A DNA stretch of 64,000 nucleotides, from assembly GCA_003116995.1 (NCBI GenBank), contig BDSL01000116.1, positions 236,344 to 300,343 on the forward strand. Direction: 5' to 3'. The translations under genes were made by a program, and so were the position numbers. The notes beneath the pieces were generated by a model. The model did no database searches. It had not been told where the DNA came from and saw only the letters and a list, made by a program, of their open reading frames with translations. The stretch's first letter is position 1, and each line of letters starts with the position of its first letter. Positions 22,101-34,301 of this stretch are shown here, piece after piece. The DNA comes from Yamagishiella unicocca (lineage: Eukaryota > Chlorophyta > Chlorophyceae > Chlamydomonadales > Volvocaceae).

Positions 22101-25100
22101 TTGCGCGATGGCGGCAGCGCCACTATGTCCATGGCGGGGGAGTTCGCGCTGGGATGCCCACGGCTGCAACGCATTTGGGATTTGGAGCAGGCGGATGCGG
22201 CGGAAAGGGTGCAGGGCCACTGGAATGAGGTGCAGCGCAAGCAGCAGCTGGCCGTGCAGCTGCGGGAAACCTTAAGGGATCTTAAAGAGGAGGATTCGAG
22301 GCTGAAGACGAAGCTGCAAGAGCACAATGTCAGGCTGCAAAATGCACAGCGTTTCCAGTCCCAATACATACAGCAAGACATCACACTTGTTAATCAACAA
22401 ATAAACACCAACAGCCTGCAGCGGCAAAGCACCCAAGTTCAGCTGTCGGAAGCGGAGAAGGCCCCGTCGCCAGTCATCCAGCCCCTGCCCAGCACTGGGA
22501 TCGCGGCCTGCACCTGGCTGTTCTTCCTACACATGCCACCCATGTTCCGCCGCCTCTCTCGAGCCAGCTTCCTGGCTCAGCAGCTGCTGCTGCCGCGCCC
22601 CTGCAGTACGGACGTGACCGCCGTGATCGCCATACAGGATCTTAATACGTCGCTCGTACAACACTACAACACGCAGCGACAGGTGCGCGTTTACCATTCG
22701 TACCTACGACAACCGCTCAGCGGTGCGGACGGCAAAGTTATGCTGTGGTCACGGATGACGCCACCACAGCCCGAGGCCATAGGGCCCAAGCATGTCGATA
22801 GTTGCCGTACCGCTTCGGACGGTGTGTGGCACCCGAACTCCCTGACTCCCAGCATGGCCTGGAGTGGCAGCGGCTCCGTTGCCGACCAGGGCCAGGGCTT
22901 TCCGAGGTTCTTCAACCCCTTCGCAGCCGTCAATATAGAGCTGGTGGAGCTGTTCTTCACGGAGCAGCTGCCGGCAGACTCGGCTTCGCTGCAGTGGGCC
23001 ATGCACGCGCGCGCCACAGCGGCCGCCACCCCCCCCGAAAGAGGGAACATGGCGGTAGCACAGCAGGGTAAGCGGGGCGCGGTAAGGGTACATAAAGCAG
23101 GCAGTCGTCACGGTTTGGTTGGCTGGAATGGCGCCCTGAGCCAGTTAGCAATGCGTCTCGAGTCGGACACTGCACTCACGTTCCGCGTGATGACGATCAC
23201 ACAGCATGGTGAATGCCGACATTGCGTTTGGTTGGTTCTGAAGAGCATTCCCGTGCTGTTTCTCATGGGAGGCAGCACATGTGTGTTCCTTGGTTATCTT
23301 GTTTGTGGCGCATCTAAAGTACAGCGAGCCGTGTGCGAACCATAAACCGTTGGCGAAACGGTAACCGCTCGCTGCTGACAATTAGCTTACTTTACCGCTT
23401 GTTTCGTTTACCAGAGCATGGTTATTGTGTTATCGGGTTAGTATTACAATAGCTGAGTCATTGGTGCACTACATAATGCTCGCTCGTCGGGTCGGCCCGT
23501 AGGCGGCATCCTTGATTGTTTACGGCTCTTACTTTGCGCTCCTGCCGCCTCCCTCCCCTTGCTTCCAGACGCCCGACCCAGCTGGCTGCCCAAGCCCGCC
23601 TACCTGGAGTACGGCACCCTGCGCGCCTACCCGCTCCGCCAGCTGAGGCGCCTGTGCGCCGCCCTGCACGACCGCACCCTCCCCCTGGAGCGGCCGGCGG
23701 TGCAGGTGCTGGTACGGCAGGCGCTGTACCACATCGGCACGCTCACTGACGACCGCCCGCCCCGGCTATTGTGGCGCACGGGCTGGGAGCAGGAGCGCGA
23801 CGTGCTGCCCACGCTGTGCCGGGAGCTGGCTGCGCTTGCAGAGGAGCTGGAGCAGACCCCGCGCGAACACGAGGCGGTGCTGCTGCTGGGCGAGGTGGCC
23901 GCCTTCCTCTCCGATTGGCACCCTCCCTGTAGCCCGGTCGCCCGCCGCTTCGCTTCCATGACTAGCCGAGTGGCGGACCAGCTGGAGCCGCAGCTGGCAG
24001 CCAGCAGCGCCAACATGGAACTGTCTGCGGAGCTGCTGGCCAAGCAGTGCCGCTGGCGGTGCATGGCGTTGGCGTGTTTCGGAGCCGGTCCAATTGATGC
24101 TGACGACGTGGGCGCGATGCTGCAGCTCATGGTGCTGATCAACCACGGCCGCGTGTTCCTGCAGAACCCACAGCTCCAGGGGGGTCTGGAGCCGCTGTCC
24201 GTGCGCGCCCACGGTGTCATGGCCTGCCGTGTGGACACGCTGGTGCGGGTTTCGGAGCAGCAGCCGCATCTCCTGACGGCCGCCGTTGCTCGTGTGCTGC
24301 AGCAGCGCACACCACAGGTCCTAACCTGGCAACGCCTGGCCGGTACGGCGAGCTTCGAGGCGGCCTCCAGCGACGGCCGGCTGTTTTCCATCAATGTGTT
24401 GGATGGCACGGTGCTGTTTGACGGCTGGCCGCCCAGCAGGTTGCCTAAAGAGGTCATCAATCACCCGCTGTACCGCCGTACCTTTGGCGGTTGGGATTTT
24501 GAGGTGGCGCTCACTGGACAGGGCATCATAAAGTCGCTCCGGCCCGTCAACCGCCGCCTGTACGACTTCTGCGTTAGCGCGGACGGGCGGCAGCTGACGA
24601 TTACGGAGACGGACTTGGAGCTGGATGGGCAAGAGAGGCTGGAGTTGCTGGCTGTCGAGGCGGACGGGTCGTGCGGCCAGTGGGGCGGGGAGCTGCCGGT
24701 CCGCCTGCGGCAGCTGTACAGCCACTGGCTTTGCAGGTGTGATGCGATGCATGTAGACGGGTTCGTTGCGAGCTAGAGAGCAGCAGCCTGCGTGCTGGCT
24801 GGTTAGCGGCGGGAACAATACCGGTATTGATGTGGTTATTTATTAAATTGAAGTCGAGAGTTCGTTCGTTTCTACCAGTTCTACAACCTGTCCCTAACCG
24901 GCGTGCCGAAAGTTGCTGTGCCAGCCAGATCGCGCTTGATGCATTCAAGAGCCCTGCTCCGGTCGCAGCTAGCTGGTGTCGTTCATAAAAAGTAAAGCAA
25001 GCACACCGTAGGCTCAGTCATTGGCAGCCTCGTATTGGCAAAATTAAATATAAATATAGCCGTGGCCAACCTTTATTTCCACGGCTCGCGATGAGCTGTT

Positions 25101-28100
25101 CCACGCACCTGCCTACCTACCCAACCCCCCGCAGGCAGCGCAACGTGCTGGTGCTGCGACCGCCCGGCTTCCAGGACCACGCCGTACACTTCCTGATGCG
25201 GTGTACTGCATTTCCGAGGGCGCAGTACGACTGTCGGCGCGTGCCGCCGCACCTGCGGTCCCGCCACTGGACTGAGCTGCTTCAGTCGTCCTCTGAGCTG
25301 CTGCCTGCCCGACTGGCGCTGCTGAGCGGGTCCCTTATCAATGACAGCATCCTCGCAAAGTTCGAGGACATGCAGTACATCCATTCGTACATCTGTACCG
25401 GAACCGGCGAGGATGATGCCAGCAGCTGTCAACAGCAGCAGGAGCTGCTCTTCCAGCTACCGCGCTACGGTCTGGAGTTCGTGGTTCGCGGTGGCCAGGT
25501 GCTGTCCAAAGATTACAGCGGCTACCGGCTGCGCCGCCGCCAGCAGCTGGCGCAGGAGGGTGCGTCGTACGATGATGCCGTACTGTACACGCTGCCCGAG
25601 TTCCGGCAGTACCTGGTTCTGGAGCGGGTGCCCGGCACGGGTGCCGTGCTCGGTGCTCGCCGCGCGGATGTCTTGGTGTTGGTGCCTGCGGGCAGTGTGG
25701 TTTGCGGCGGAGGGAGCCGGCAGCAGCAGCAGCAGCTGGTGCCTGATCACACCACCGGCGGAGCTGGCGGTATAGTGCGGGTGGAGATTCCCCACGAGAG
25801 CAACGCTCACCTCCAGGTTGGTTCATTCCCAGATTGGCTTGTTACAACAGTGGGTGCGTGCTAAAGCGAAGCGGCAGCTGACAAGGTGTGTTATATTGTC
25901 GTGTAGGATAGGCCGGGTTATCGACCAACGAGCCCGCCTGGCGCTGCCAGGAACACTGCTGCGCTCGCTTTGGCGTTTCGAATGTTTGTGAAAATGCCTC
26001 TTATTCTATTATGGCCACCCAAGTTTTTAAACCTACTGAGTCCGTCACCTTCCTAACCTTGTTCGTGCGTGCGCTATCGCATGTTCCACTGTTAACCGCA
26101 GCACCACTGCTACGAGGTGCACGGCCGCTTCGGCCACCTGCGCGCCAGCTCCATCCAAGCCCGCCTGCAGCTCGCGGCGCTGTACGCCGCAACGAGCACG
26201 CTGCTTCCGGAGCCGCTCAGCCGCTGCACGGGGGCCCAGATGGCCATGGAGCTCCTGCGGCAGTGCTGGGGCAACCGGCCGCTGACGGCCGAGGAGCTGG
26301 CGCAGCTGCGTAACGTGGCCCAGTTGGGGGGCTACCTGGCTTCGGGGCTGAGGTTGCTGGCCCAGGATCTGGAGGTCAGCGCCTTCGAGTTGATGCACCT
26401 GCACCTAGCTGTCGCACCAGCTTCGTCACCATCAGCTGCTCCAAGTTCATCGTTGTCATCAACCTCGGCGGCGGCGGCAGCAGGCGCCGGCACGGCGGCG
26501 GCAGAACCGCCGGGGGCTACCGCCGCCGCAGCGGCTTCTGTGTATGCAGACGCAGGCAGCTGCTATTTGCAGGAGAGCAGCACCTGCCACATGCCCGGCG
26601 GCTGGCGCACTAATCCGCGTCTGTTGTTGACGCGGGGCGAGGAGATGAGGTCGCTGGGTACGAGCAGCAGGGCCCCGCCCCGGCCTGCCTGGCTGCGGCT
26701 GCGGCGATACAAGCAAACCGAGCTGACGGCGCCGTTCCCGGCGGAGAGTACTTTGGTTGCGGCAGTAGAGGATCAGCTCAGTAAGCTGGTGACTAAAAAG
26801 GACGCCGCCGGCGCCCGCCGCGGTGCCGTACCGCCGTACCCGCTACTGGGGCATGATCAGGCTGCTGCTGACGGTGCCACTGGCGCTGCTGCTGCAATCG
26901 ATGCTGCCGCCACCGCCGCCGCAACGCCGCTGGAGCGATCGATGCATCGGGAGCTGGCGGCCAGCTGGGAGGCGCACCACGCAGTGCCTGCCGTGGAGGA
27001 GCACACAGTCGCTCCGGGAAGCAGCCTGGTGGTCATTCAGCAGCTTCATGTGCGTAGCTTGCTTGCGGTGCAGGGCGGGGCGGGTGTGTGTTTTGGCGGC
27101 CTGCAATCTTTCGTAATTCGCGACATGCCTCCAGGTGACGATCGACTGATGTCCCACCGCCGCAACAAGGATGGTGACGATCGACTGATGTCCCACCACC
27201 GCAACAAGGGTGATCGCTCGACACATACACGAGTGTGTGAGCTGCCGCGTAACAGTACAGCTCGTGCCTCTCCCGCCCTGTGCATGGGTACCCCGCCGTA
27301 CTTCAGGATACCGTCACGGCCAGCCGTGTGGCAGCGGAGTCCTACCTGCTGCACCACCTTACCCTGGTTCCGGACGACGTGGGCTGTCACGGCACCAGCT
27401 TCCGGCTGCTGCGCGCGTCGGGGGCGGCGCCCACGCCCGGCCCCTTGGACCTGATGCGGGCGGCGTGGCGGCGCGAGCTGCTGCTGCACTTCAACCCCTT
27501 CCTGTCGCCAGCGGCGCACCAGGTTCTGCACGAGGGCGTGCTGGTGTGGCTGCAGCTGTGTGTGCTGGAGGACCGGCTGGGGAGGCTGGAGGCGCTGGCG
27601 ACCGCGGGCGACGGCTACCGCATAGCGTTGATCCAGGTACGTAATACCAAAAGGCTGCGTTATTAGTTGACCGCCGCTGGTCATCACTGACTGTTGCCAA
27701 ATGTCGGCGTCAACTCTTAGCCCGCCTCCGTACCGTAGCATAGATTGGTAGAAGTATGTGCCCCGGAACCTCGCTTGCCCTTCATTAGTTGCTTGGGATG
27801 TCCACTTCTACCTGTCGTGAACCCGAAGGTCCCAAGCAGAGCATGCATGTGCCGACATGCATTGACCGCGCGTGCACCACATGCCCTTAGTTATAGATAT
27901 GCCGCGCCCACCATCACTCGCTCTAGCGTTTGCTTGGAGCGCAGCTAGCTGATGCTTCCTTGTCTGACGCGGTCGCAGGAGCTGCTGGTACGGCGCACGT
28001 GGGACGTGGCGGAGCACCCCCAGTGGCTGGTGTTCGAGGTGGAAGGACAGCTGCAGATTCGGCCAGCGCAGCACTCGGTGGCGGAGCACCTGATGCGCAA

Positions 28101-28237
28101 CCCGGGTGACATCGCGCAGCTCAACATGGGCGAGGGGAAGACGCGGGTCATCCTGCCCATGCTGGTGCTGCACTGGGCGGACGGAACTCGCGTGGTGGGT
28201 GCGCGTGTATGTCGGGGCTGCTTGTTAAATGGGGCGC

Positions 28238-28269
<32 letters not shown>

Positions 28270-31200
28270 GTTGCTGAAGCTCTGTTACACGTACATACAA
28301 ACTCAGGACAAACCACCGCATCCGTATTGCGAGCGCAATCGCAAGACTTGCACTTGAAGCATTCGCGAATTCGCTCAGCTTTCTTGCTTGACGGTTTACG
28401 GTGCGTACGATGCGGCGGCGATCATGCAACAGGTGCGGCTGAACTTCCTGTCCACCCTGCTGGACGAGGCGTACGGCCACCTGCACAACCACCTGTGCGC
28501 CGGCGTGCTGGGCCGCAAGCTCTTCACGCTGCCCTTCCACCGCCACGTCAAAGTGACGCAAGCGGATGCTCGGGCGATGCGGGCCAGCCTCCTCCACTGC
28601 AAGAAGGTGCGAGCTCTCGGAGGCAGCAGGGCACCCATAACATTATCCTATCTGCCTGTCGCCAATCTCTGATGTGGCTCCCACGCTGGCGCGGCCAACC
28701 TGTATTTATCTGCTGGCCGCGCACAGGAGGGCGGCCTTCTGCTGGTGGCTCCGGAGCACCGCCTCTCGCTGCAGCTCAAGCGCCACGAGCTGTGGGGCCA
28801 AGGAGCGCAGCGGGCGCCTGACTGTGAGGCGCTGGATGACGTGGCGGGACTGCCGTACCTGGACCTGTTGGACGAGAGTGACGAGCTGCTACACCACAGG
28901 TCAGTTGCTGGAGCAGTGCGAATGGTGGCGCGTACCGGCAGTCGGTTGGCCGTTACGACGAGCCAAAGTTTTGCACATGACAGCCGCGCGCCTCGGCACT
29001 TTATTTTTTGGGTGCTCAACACGTCACACCCACGCACCCCACCTGCACAGAACGTGTGGCTGTGGACTCCCGTCGTTCCTTCAGCGCACGGCTCTGCTAC
29101 TCCTGATACTGCCGCCAAAGCCCTTGTTTCTCCCAGTCGTTTCACTGCTCCTGTGTAGTATGTGTACAGATAGAAAGAACGACATTATGTTTAGCGGTAA
29201 TAGCCGGTAGTATCATTTTTACCGGTCATAGCCGGTAGTATTAGTTTTACTGGTAGTAGCACAGAGCAACTTGCCCAATTTGCCTGACGTCTTACGCTTG
29301 CCGTCGATACCGTCCTCGTCATCTTATTCGCTATCGTATCCGTTAATCTCCGCGTATGGCCCGCACTCTCACGCCTTCTCAGGTTCCAGCTCATCTACGC
29401 CTGCGGGGCACCCATCGCGCTGCCTGCAGTCCACGCGCGCACCACCGCAGCTCAGGCCCTGCTCCACATCGCCTCGCGTCTCGCAACAGCCCCGCAGCCA
29501 CTGCTGGACGACGCCGCTGCGGTTTTGGAGCCGCCCGCACATCAGTCTCCCGGGGGCTATTGCGGGCTGCGGCTGCTTCCTGGCGAGGCCCTGAGCGCCT
29601 CCGTGCCGTCACTGCGCCTGCGGCTGGCCAGGGAGTTGGTTGACGCCCCACCCTACGAGCTCCGGTGGTTGAGGCAACACCCCCAGAAGGTGCGGTTTGT
29701 TTTTGGCGTGGCCTCAGCGTTGGTAGGCTCGCTGCTGCGATGCGGAGGCTTCGCCTTCATGTCCAGGTGCCGCATATTACGCACCGGGTGGCAAGCTGCT
29801 GACAAGTGTTACGCACCGGTAGGCACGTACTGCCCTTCAGAACACTAACCGGGTCCTGCCTGACAACAAAATACGATACCGGTATCCGTCCTTGATGATG
29901 TATGGCCCTACCTGCTGCTTTCGAGCGCCAGGAGCGCATTGTGCACTGCATCACCGACGAGACGGAGGCCGCCGACGTCATCTTGGGCCCCGAGGCTCGT
30001 GGCCCCGAGCAGCACCAGCTGCCGGACGACCAGTACGCGGTGGTGTTGGAGCTGCGCGGGCTGCTGGCCTGCAACCTGCTGCAGCACTGCCTGCAGAAGC
30101 GACACCTGGTGGACTACGGCGTGGCGCGGTGCGTGGGTCGGTGGGTCGGTGGGTCGGGAGGGCGCCTTATTGCTGTTGGCTGGCGGGTGCGGTATCGGTC
30201 TGTAGGCCGGTGTGCGTGGATGGGTCAGTGCGTGGATGGGGAGCAAAAGAGCTGACCGGACACGACCGCCCGGGGGTACGATTCACGAGTAAGGCCCAGT
30301 AGTCCGCACCTTTGCCGACCGACATCGCCGGCATAATACGTGTCGGAGATGCCTTGGAACGGCGCATTCGTTGCACAGCCTTTGGCGTTTCATTCGCAAT
30401 GACACCATAGCCTACCTGTGACTTATTATCCGCGCGACAGCTCTCGGTCTGCGGCTCGCAGTTCTTGTTGCGTGGATGCTGTCACACACTATATCGATTG
30501 CCGTAATGCACCTAGCTACCTACTGACTTCGCTTTGTGATCCGCCCACGGCACAAACGAGCGCACCAACCAATAAGCGCAGCTCCTGACCCTCACCCCGT
30601 CTTATCACCCGCCCGCCACCGGTCTTACCCGCCTACCCGTCGTGCGCCTGGCGGCAACGCACACACTGCTACATTATAACCCACACGTACGCGCACATAC
30701 GCACACACACCCGCAGGCACGGAGAGGGCCGCAAGCGCATGGCCGTGCCCTTCCGCGCCGCCCACACCCCCTCGGAGCGCAGCGAGTTCGCGCAGCCCGA
30801 CGTGGCGCTGCTGCTGACGAACCTGTCGTACTACTACGACGGCCTGTCGCCCGACGAGTTCCAGGCGGCGCTGCGCACGCTGCTGTCCATGGGCCTCAAC
30901 GCGCAGCGCGACTTTTACGACGAGTGGCTGCGGCTTTCGGGTGGCGGCATCAATGCAGGTAAAAGTAATAATAAATTTCGTTTTGGGGGTACTATTGCGT
31001 ATTTGCGTAATATTATTATTGCGCCGGCCGAAGCCTGGCGTGTGTCATGGGGGTGGAGAACTGAGGGGCGGACTCAGCGCAGGTACGTGCGGGCATCCGC
31101 TTGTGGCCGAGCGAGCGACTGGGGTTCTTGGAGTATCGCCTCGGGCTGCTGCCGAAGTGCGCTGATGGACGAGGCTGAAGTGCACATCGCCGGAGTGTGG

Positions 31201-34200
31201 ATGCTGCCGTGGGTGGCTGGTATGAACGAGCTAGCGAGGCTGCATATCATGCACGTACGGCGCCCGCGTTGAACGTCCCCTTGATGAATTGGGGCCAAAA
31301 TATTGACTTGATAAAGGAGGTCTGCAAGCTGTACCGATTTGTGGATTATGTATGCATTGGGTTCGCAAACTCATGGCGCGAGTACGTGTATGCTACCGAC
31401 GCCGTGCTCTCTTGATTATTATTGTTATATGTATCCGTGCATCCCCCTTACCTACCTACCCGCTGCATGTGACCCGACCGCCGCCGCAGAGGACCTGGCT
31501 TCATTCGATGTCGTGGCCAAGGTGGACACAACCAACCCGACTCAAATGGAGCTGATGTTCCGCTGCCTCCGCCACAACATGGCTGTCGTGGACTTTTGGC
31601 TCAACCACTGCGTCTTCCCCTCGGAGACCCGCCAGTTCCCGCAGCGCCTCGCAGCCAGCTCTTGGGACCTGGCGGACAACGAGCGGAAGGAGACGGTCGG
31701 ATTCTCCGGAACCAACGATAACCACCGTCTGTTGCCGTTGCAAGTACGGCAGGCCCAGCTGCAGGACCACTCGCTGTGCGCCACCAACGGCAAGATGCTC
31801 GCCGTCATCCTGGACAACACGCTGGGCTACGACACCCTGCCGCCGCCCAAACAGGTAGGGTGAGCAGTATTCTAGAAAGAGAAAATCGAGGGTATGTACG
31901 AACGACGTACGACAGGTGCGACCTGAAACACACCCATTTATTCACCAGAGCAACACAATCTACCTTGTTCAATTTGCCTTACACAATGCAGAAACGGGGC
32001 TCAGTGCCCCTACCTGCCTACCCGCGTGTACCCTCTGTCTACCTAGCACGCTCCGGCGGCGTATGTTGTCCCTACAGTAGTACCCAGCTGATCATAATGG
32101 CTGCTGCCCACATGTATGTATGGCCATATGCTAATACCACGGCTACGCCTGCTTCCCAGCCGTGCATGAAACCTAGCCTCTTAACATACACGCACCATGC
32201 ACTGCTGCGGGCGGCGGGTCATCGGCACGCAGGGCCGGGGCGCAGAGCCCGCCTGGCAGGCGCTGCTGAACCTGGCGTTGGCGCTGCGGCTGGACGCGCT
32301 GTTGGACTGCGGGGCGCTGCTGGCGGGGGCCACCAACAGGTGCGGGGGCGGGCGGGTGGCGGTGCGGAGGAGCCACGTACTGACGGCCTGTGTGCACGCA
32401 CCGCGGTATTCACAGTCAGCAGGGGCGCTTGGGTCGGTCTGTCTTCGGGTGCAAGCGGCAGCAGCTTGCAGCAGCAGCCGCTCGCTGTCTAGCAAGTCTT
32501 CGCCGTACGACCTACCAATCAATCGACCCTTTTCGTTGCCAAATGCGTAAAACGTCGTCCGGCCACCGATTCGCCGCAGGGAAGCTGCCGAGTACCTGCG
32601 GGAGCGGTTGGACCGCTCCCGCTTCCAGGGCGTCACCTACTTCGACGAGGCCTCCAGGAAGTGGACCGTGTGCGATACGCACGGTCGCAGCCTGCCCCGT
32701 CACTCCTCGCCCATCGCCGAGCGACAGACCTTCGTCATCTACGACGACGCCCGATGCCGCGGCGCCGACCTGCAGCTCAAGCCGGACGCCGTGGGGCTGC
32801 TTACCCTGGGCCCCGGCGTGTGCAAGGACAAGGTGATGCAAGCGGCAGGCAGGCTGCGTCAGCTGGGCCGCGGGCAGAAGCTGTACTTCGCCGCCACGGC
32901 TGACGTCAGCGCCCAGGTACGACAGCTCAGCAACGTGCCGCCAACGACGACCCAACCGCCGCGGCCTGCTGCTGCTGCTGCTGCTGGCGAAGGTGACGTT
33001 GTGGAGGGGCGCATTTCCTGGAGCCAAAGCAGTCGGGGGGAAACTCCGGAGCCGACGGCGGCGGTGGCGGCGGCGGCCGCTACGACGGCGCTGCACGTGC
33101 TCCGCTGGGTGATGCGCAACACGGTGCAGGCCACGCTGCGCGGCGTGCTGCAGTGGTCGGCTCAGGGGCTGCACTTCGCCGCCACCAAGGGCGTGCCGGA
33201 GCGGGCGCTGCACGACGAGCTGCTGGAGCTGCAGCAGCTGTACGGCGGCAGCAAGGCGGAGCGACCCGTGGGCGAGGTAGTGGAGGCCGGGATGTGGCAC
33301 CAGAAGCATCGCTGCGCCAACACGGGCGGCGGCGGGCTGGCGCCGGAGATGGACGCGCTCATGGGCGAGATCCACGCCAGGGGCGCGCAGTACGGCAGTG
33401 GCCACGTGGTCATCGCCGGCGGCGGCGCGGCGGACGACGAGGAGTGCGAGCGGGAGCTGGAGGAAGAGGAGGAGGAGGAGGAGGAGGTGGAGCGGCAGGT
33501 GCCGAGGGTGGTGGCAGCGCGCGAGCGGGACTGGGCGTACGGCACCGCGCTGACGGCCGCCTCACCGGAGCAGCTGGACAGGGCCGCTGGTGTCTTGTCG
33601 CTGATGGACAGCATGGAGTTGCTGCTGCCGGAGAGCCTGTGCAGCATCTGCTGGTCTTTGCGGGTGTTCTGCACCAACAACTTTCTGGTCGCGACGGCCT
33701 CGATGCTTTCCCACGGCGCACTCAATGAGTACCTTCGCCCCGTAGACGCGCTGCTGCTGTTTCCGGAGCGCGGCGAGGTGCTGCTGGTCTCGGAGCGCGA
33801 GGCGGACCAGCTGCTGGCGCTGCTGTGGGCCCGCGGCGGCGCAATAACGGCAACAGCAGCCACCGTTTGCCCCCTGCTGGTGAGCCTCTGCTACGTCCGC
33901 CTCGCAGTTCGCACCGCCTCGGCTGTGCCGATGCTGGTTTCGAACCTGCGGGGGCCAGCAGCAGCCGAGGCAGCCGAAGCAGCAGCACCACCACAGCTGC
34001 CGCAGGGGGCGCTGGTCGCAGCGGGCGCCCTCTCGCAGCAGGCGGGAGGCATGGAGAGGTGGCTGGGCCCCCGCGAGCTGGTGTCTGTGCAGCTGTTCAA
34101 CGGGGACGCAAGGTACGACAGCAAGGCGCAGCAGGCGGAGCTGCGGGACCTCGTGTGGCGGAGGAGGGAGGACGTGGTGGTGCTGGTGGGCATGAGGGGC

Positions 34201-34254
34201 AAGCAGTCGCTGCTGCCGCGCAGCGACCTGGAGCGGGCGTGTGAGGACGCGTGA
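19106..34254 (+). CDS. Giant DUF3638/DUF3645 protein (ubiquitinyl-hydrolase-like), 17 exons
   Basis: Exons: 19106-19276, 19684-19946, 20292-20652, 21108-23067, 23569-24736, 25135-25816, 26102-27049, 27307-27636, 27979-28194, 28433-28606, 28727-28899, 29383-29689, 29932-30128, 30717-30958, 31490-31854, 32233-32339, 32580-34254; 3112 aa, all phases fit. Family landmarks run in order: FFTEQLP, YLEYGTLRAYPLRQLRRL, GRFGHLRA, NMGEGKTRVILPM (about 2010-2022), LDESDELLHHR (about 2139-2149), RHLVDYGVAR, VPFRAAHTPSE, FWLNHCVFP, GFSGTNDNHRLLPL, LNEYLRPVDAL. MGEGKT and DESDE resemble Walker A and B boxes. The last exon holds an acidic run (EEEEEEEEE). These large eukaryotic proteins are labelled ubiquitinyl hydrolase-like in databases, but their activity is unsettled. 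The N-terminus is uncertain: ATG 19106 opens exon 1, but earlier exons may exist. Confidence 0.85.
19326..19393 (+). repeat. Family A dispersed intron element
   Basis: GGTTTCGAGGAAGACCCATG, GATGCGAGAAAAAACCGTTT, AAGACGTTTTGAGGTGCAT. It lies in intron 1 of the DUF3638 gene, about 50 bp inside the donor. It is the only clear family A copy in this 15-kb gene. Confidence 0.85.
20840..20918. repeat. Imperfect direct duplication in an intron
   Basis: GGACCGGGGTACGGGTGCTG and GGCCGGGGTACGGGTGCTG occur about 42 bp apart, each preceded by CAGCTGGG. Confidence 0.7.
27134..27212. repeat. Two-copy direct repeat, about 39 bp, in an intron of the DUF3638 gene
   Basis: GGTGACGATCGACTGATGTC followed by CCACC(G/A)CCGCAACAAGG occurs twice back to back, with a single mismatch in the visible core. 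Confidence 0.88.
29190..29270. repeat. Imperfect tandem repeat (TAGCCGGTAGTAT type)
   Basis: Three units of about 30 bp share ACCGGT(A/C)ATAGCCGGTAG and a T-run. They are in the intron before exon 29383-29689. Confidence 0.7.
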
Positions 34255-34296
34255 TGAGCAAGGCGTAGGTGTTATAAAAGGAGCTCACGCCGGTGA

Positions 34297-34301
34297 TGTA
34301 A
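34297..34301 (+). terminator. Candidate TGTAA polyadenylation signal of the DUF3638 gene
   Basis: TGTAA about 43 nt after the stop at 34252-34254, which would give a very short 3' UTR. Confidence 0.4.
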
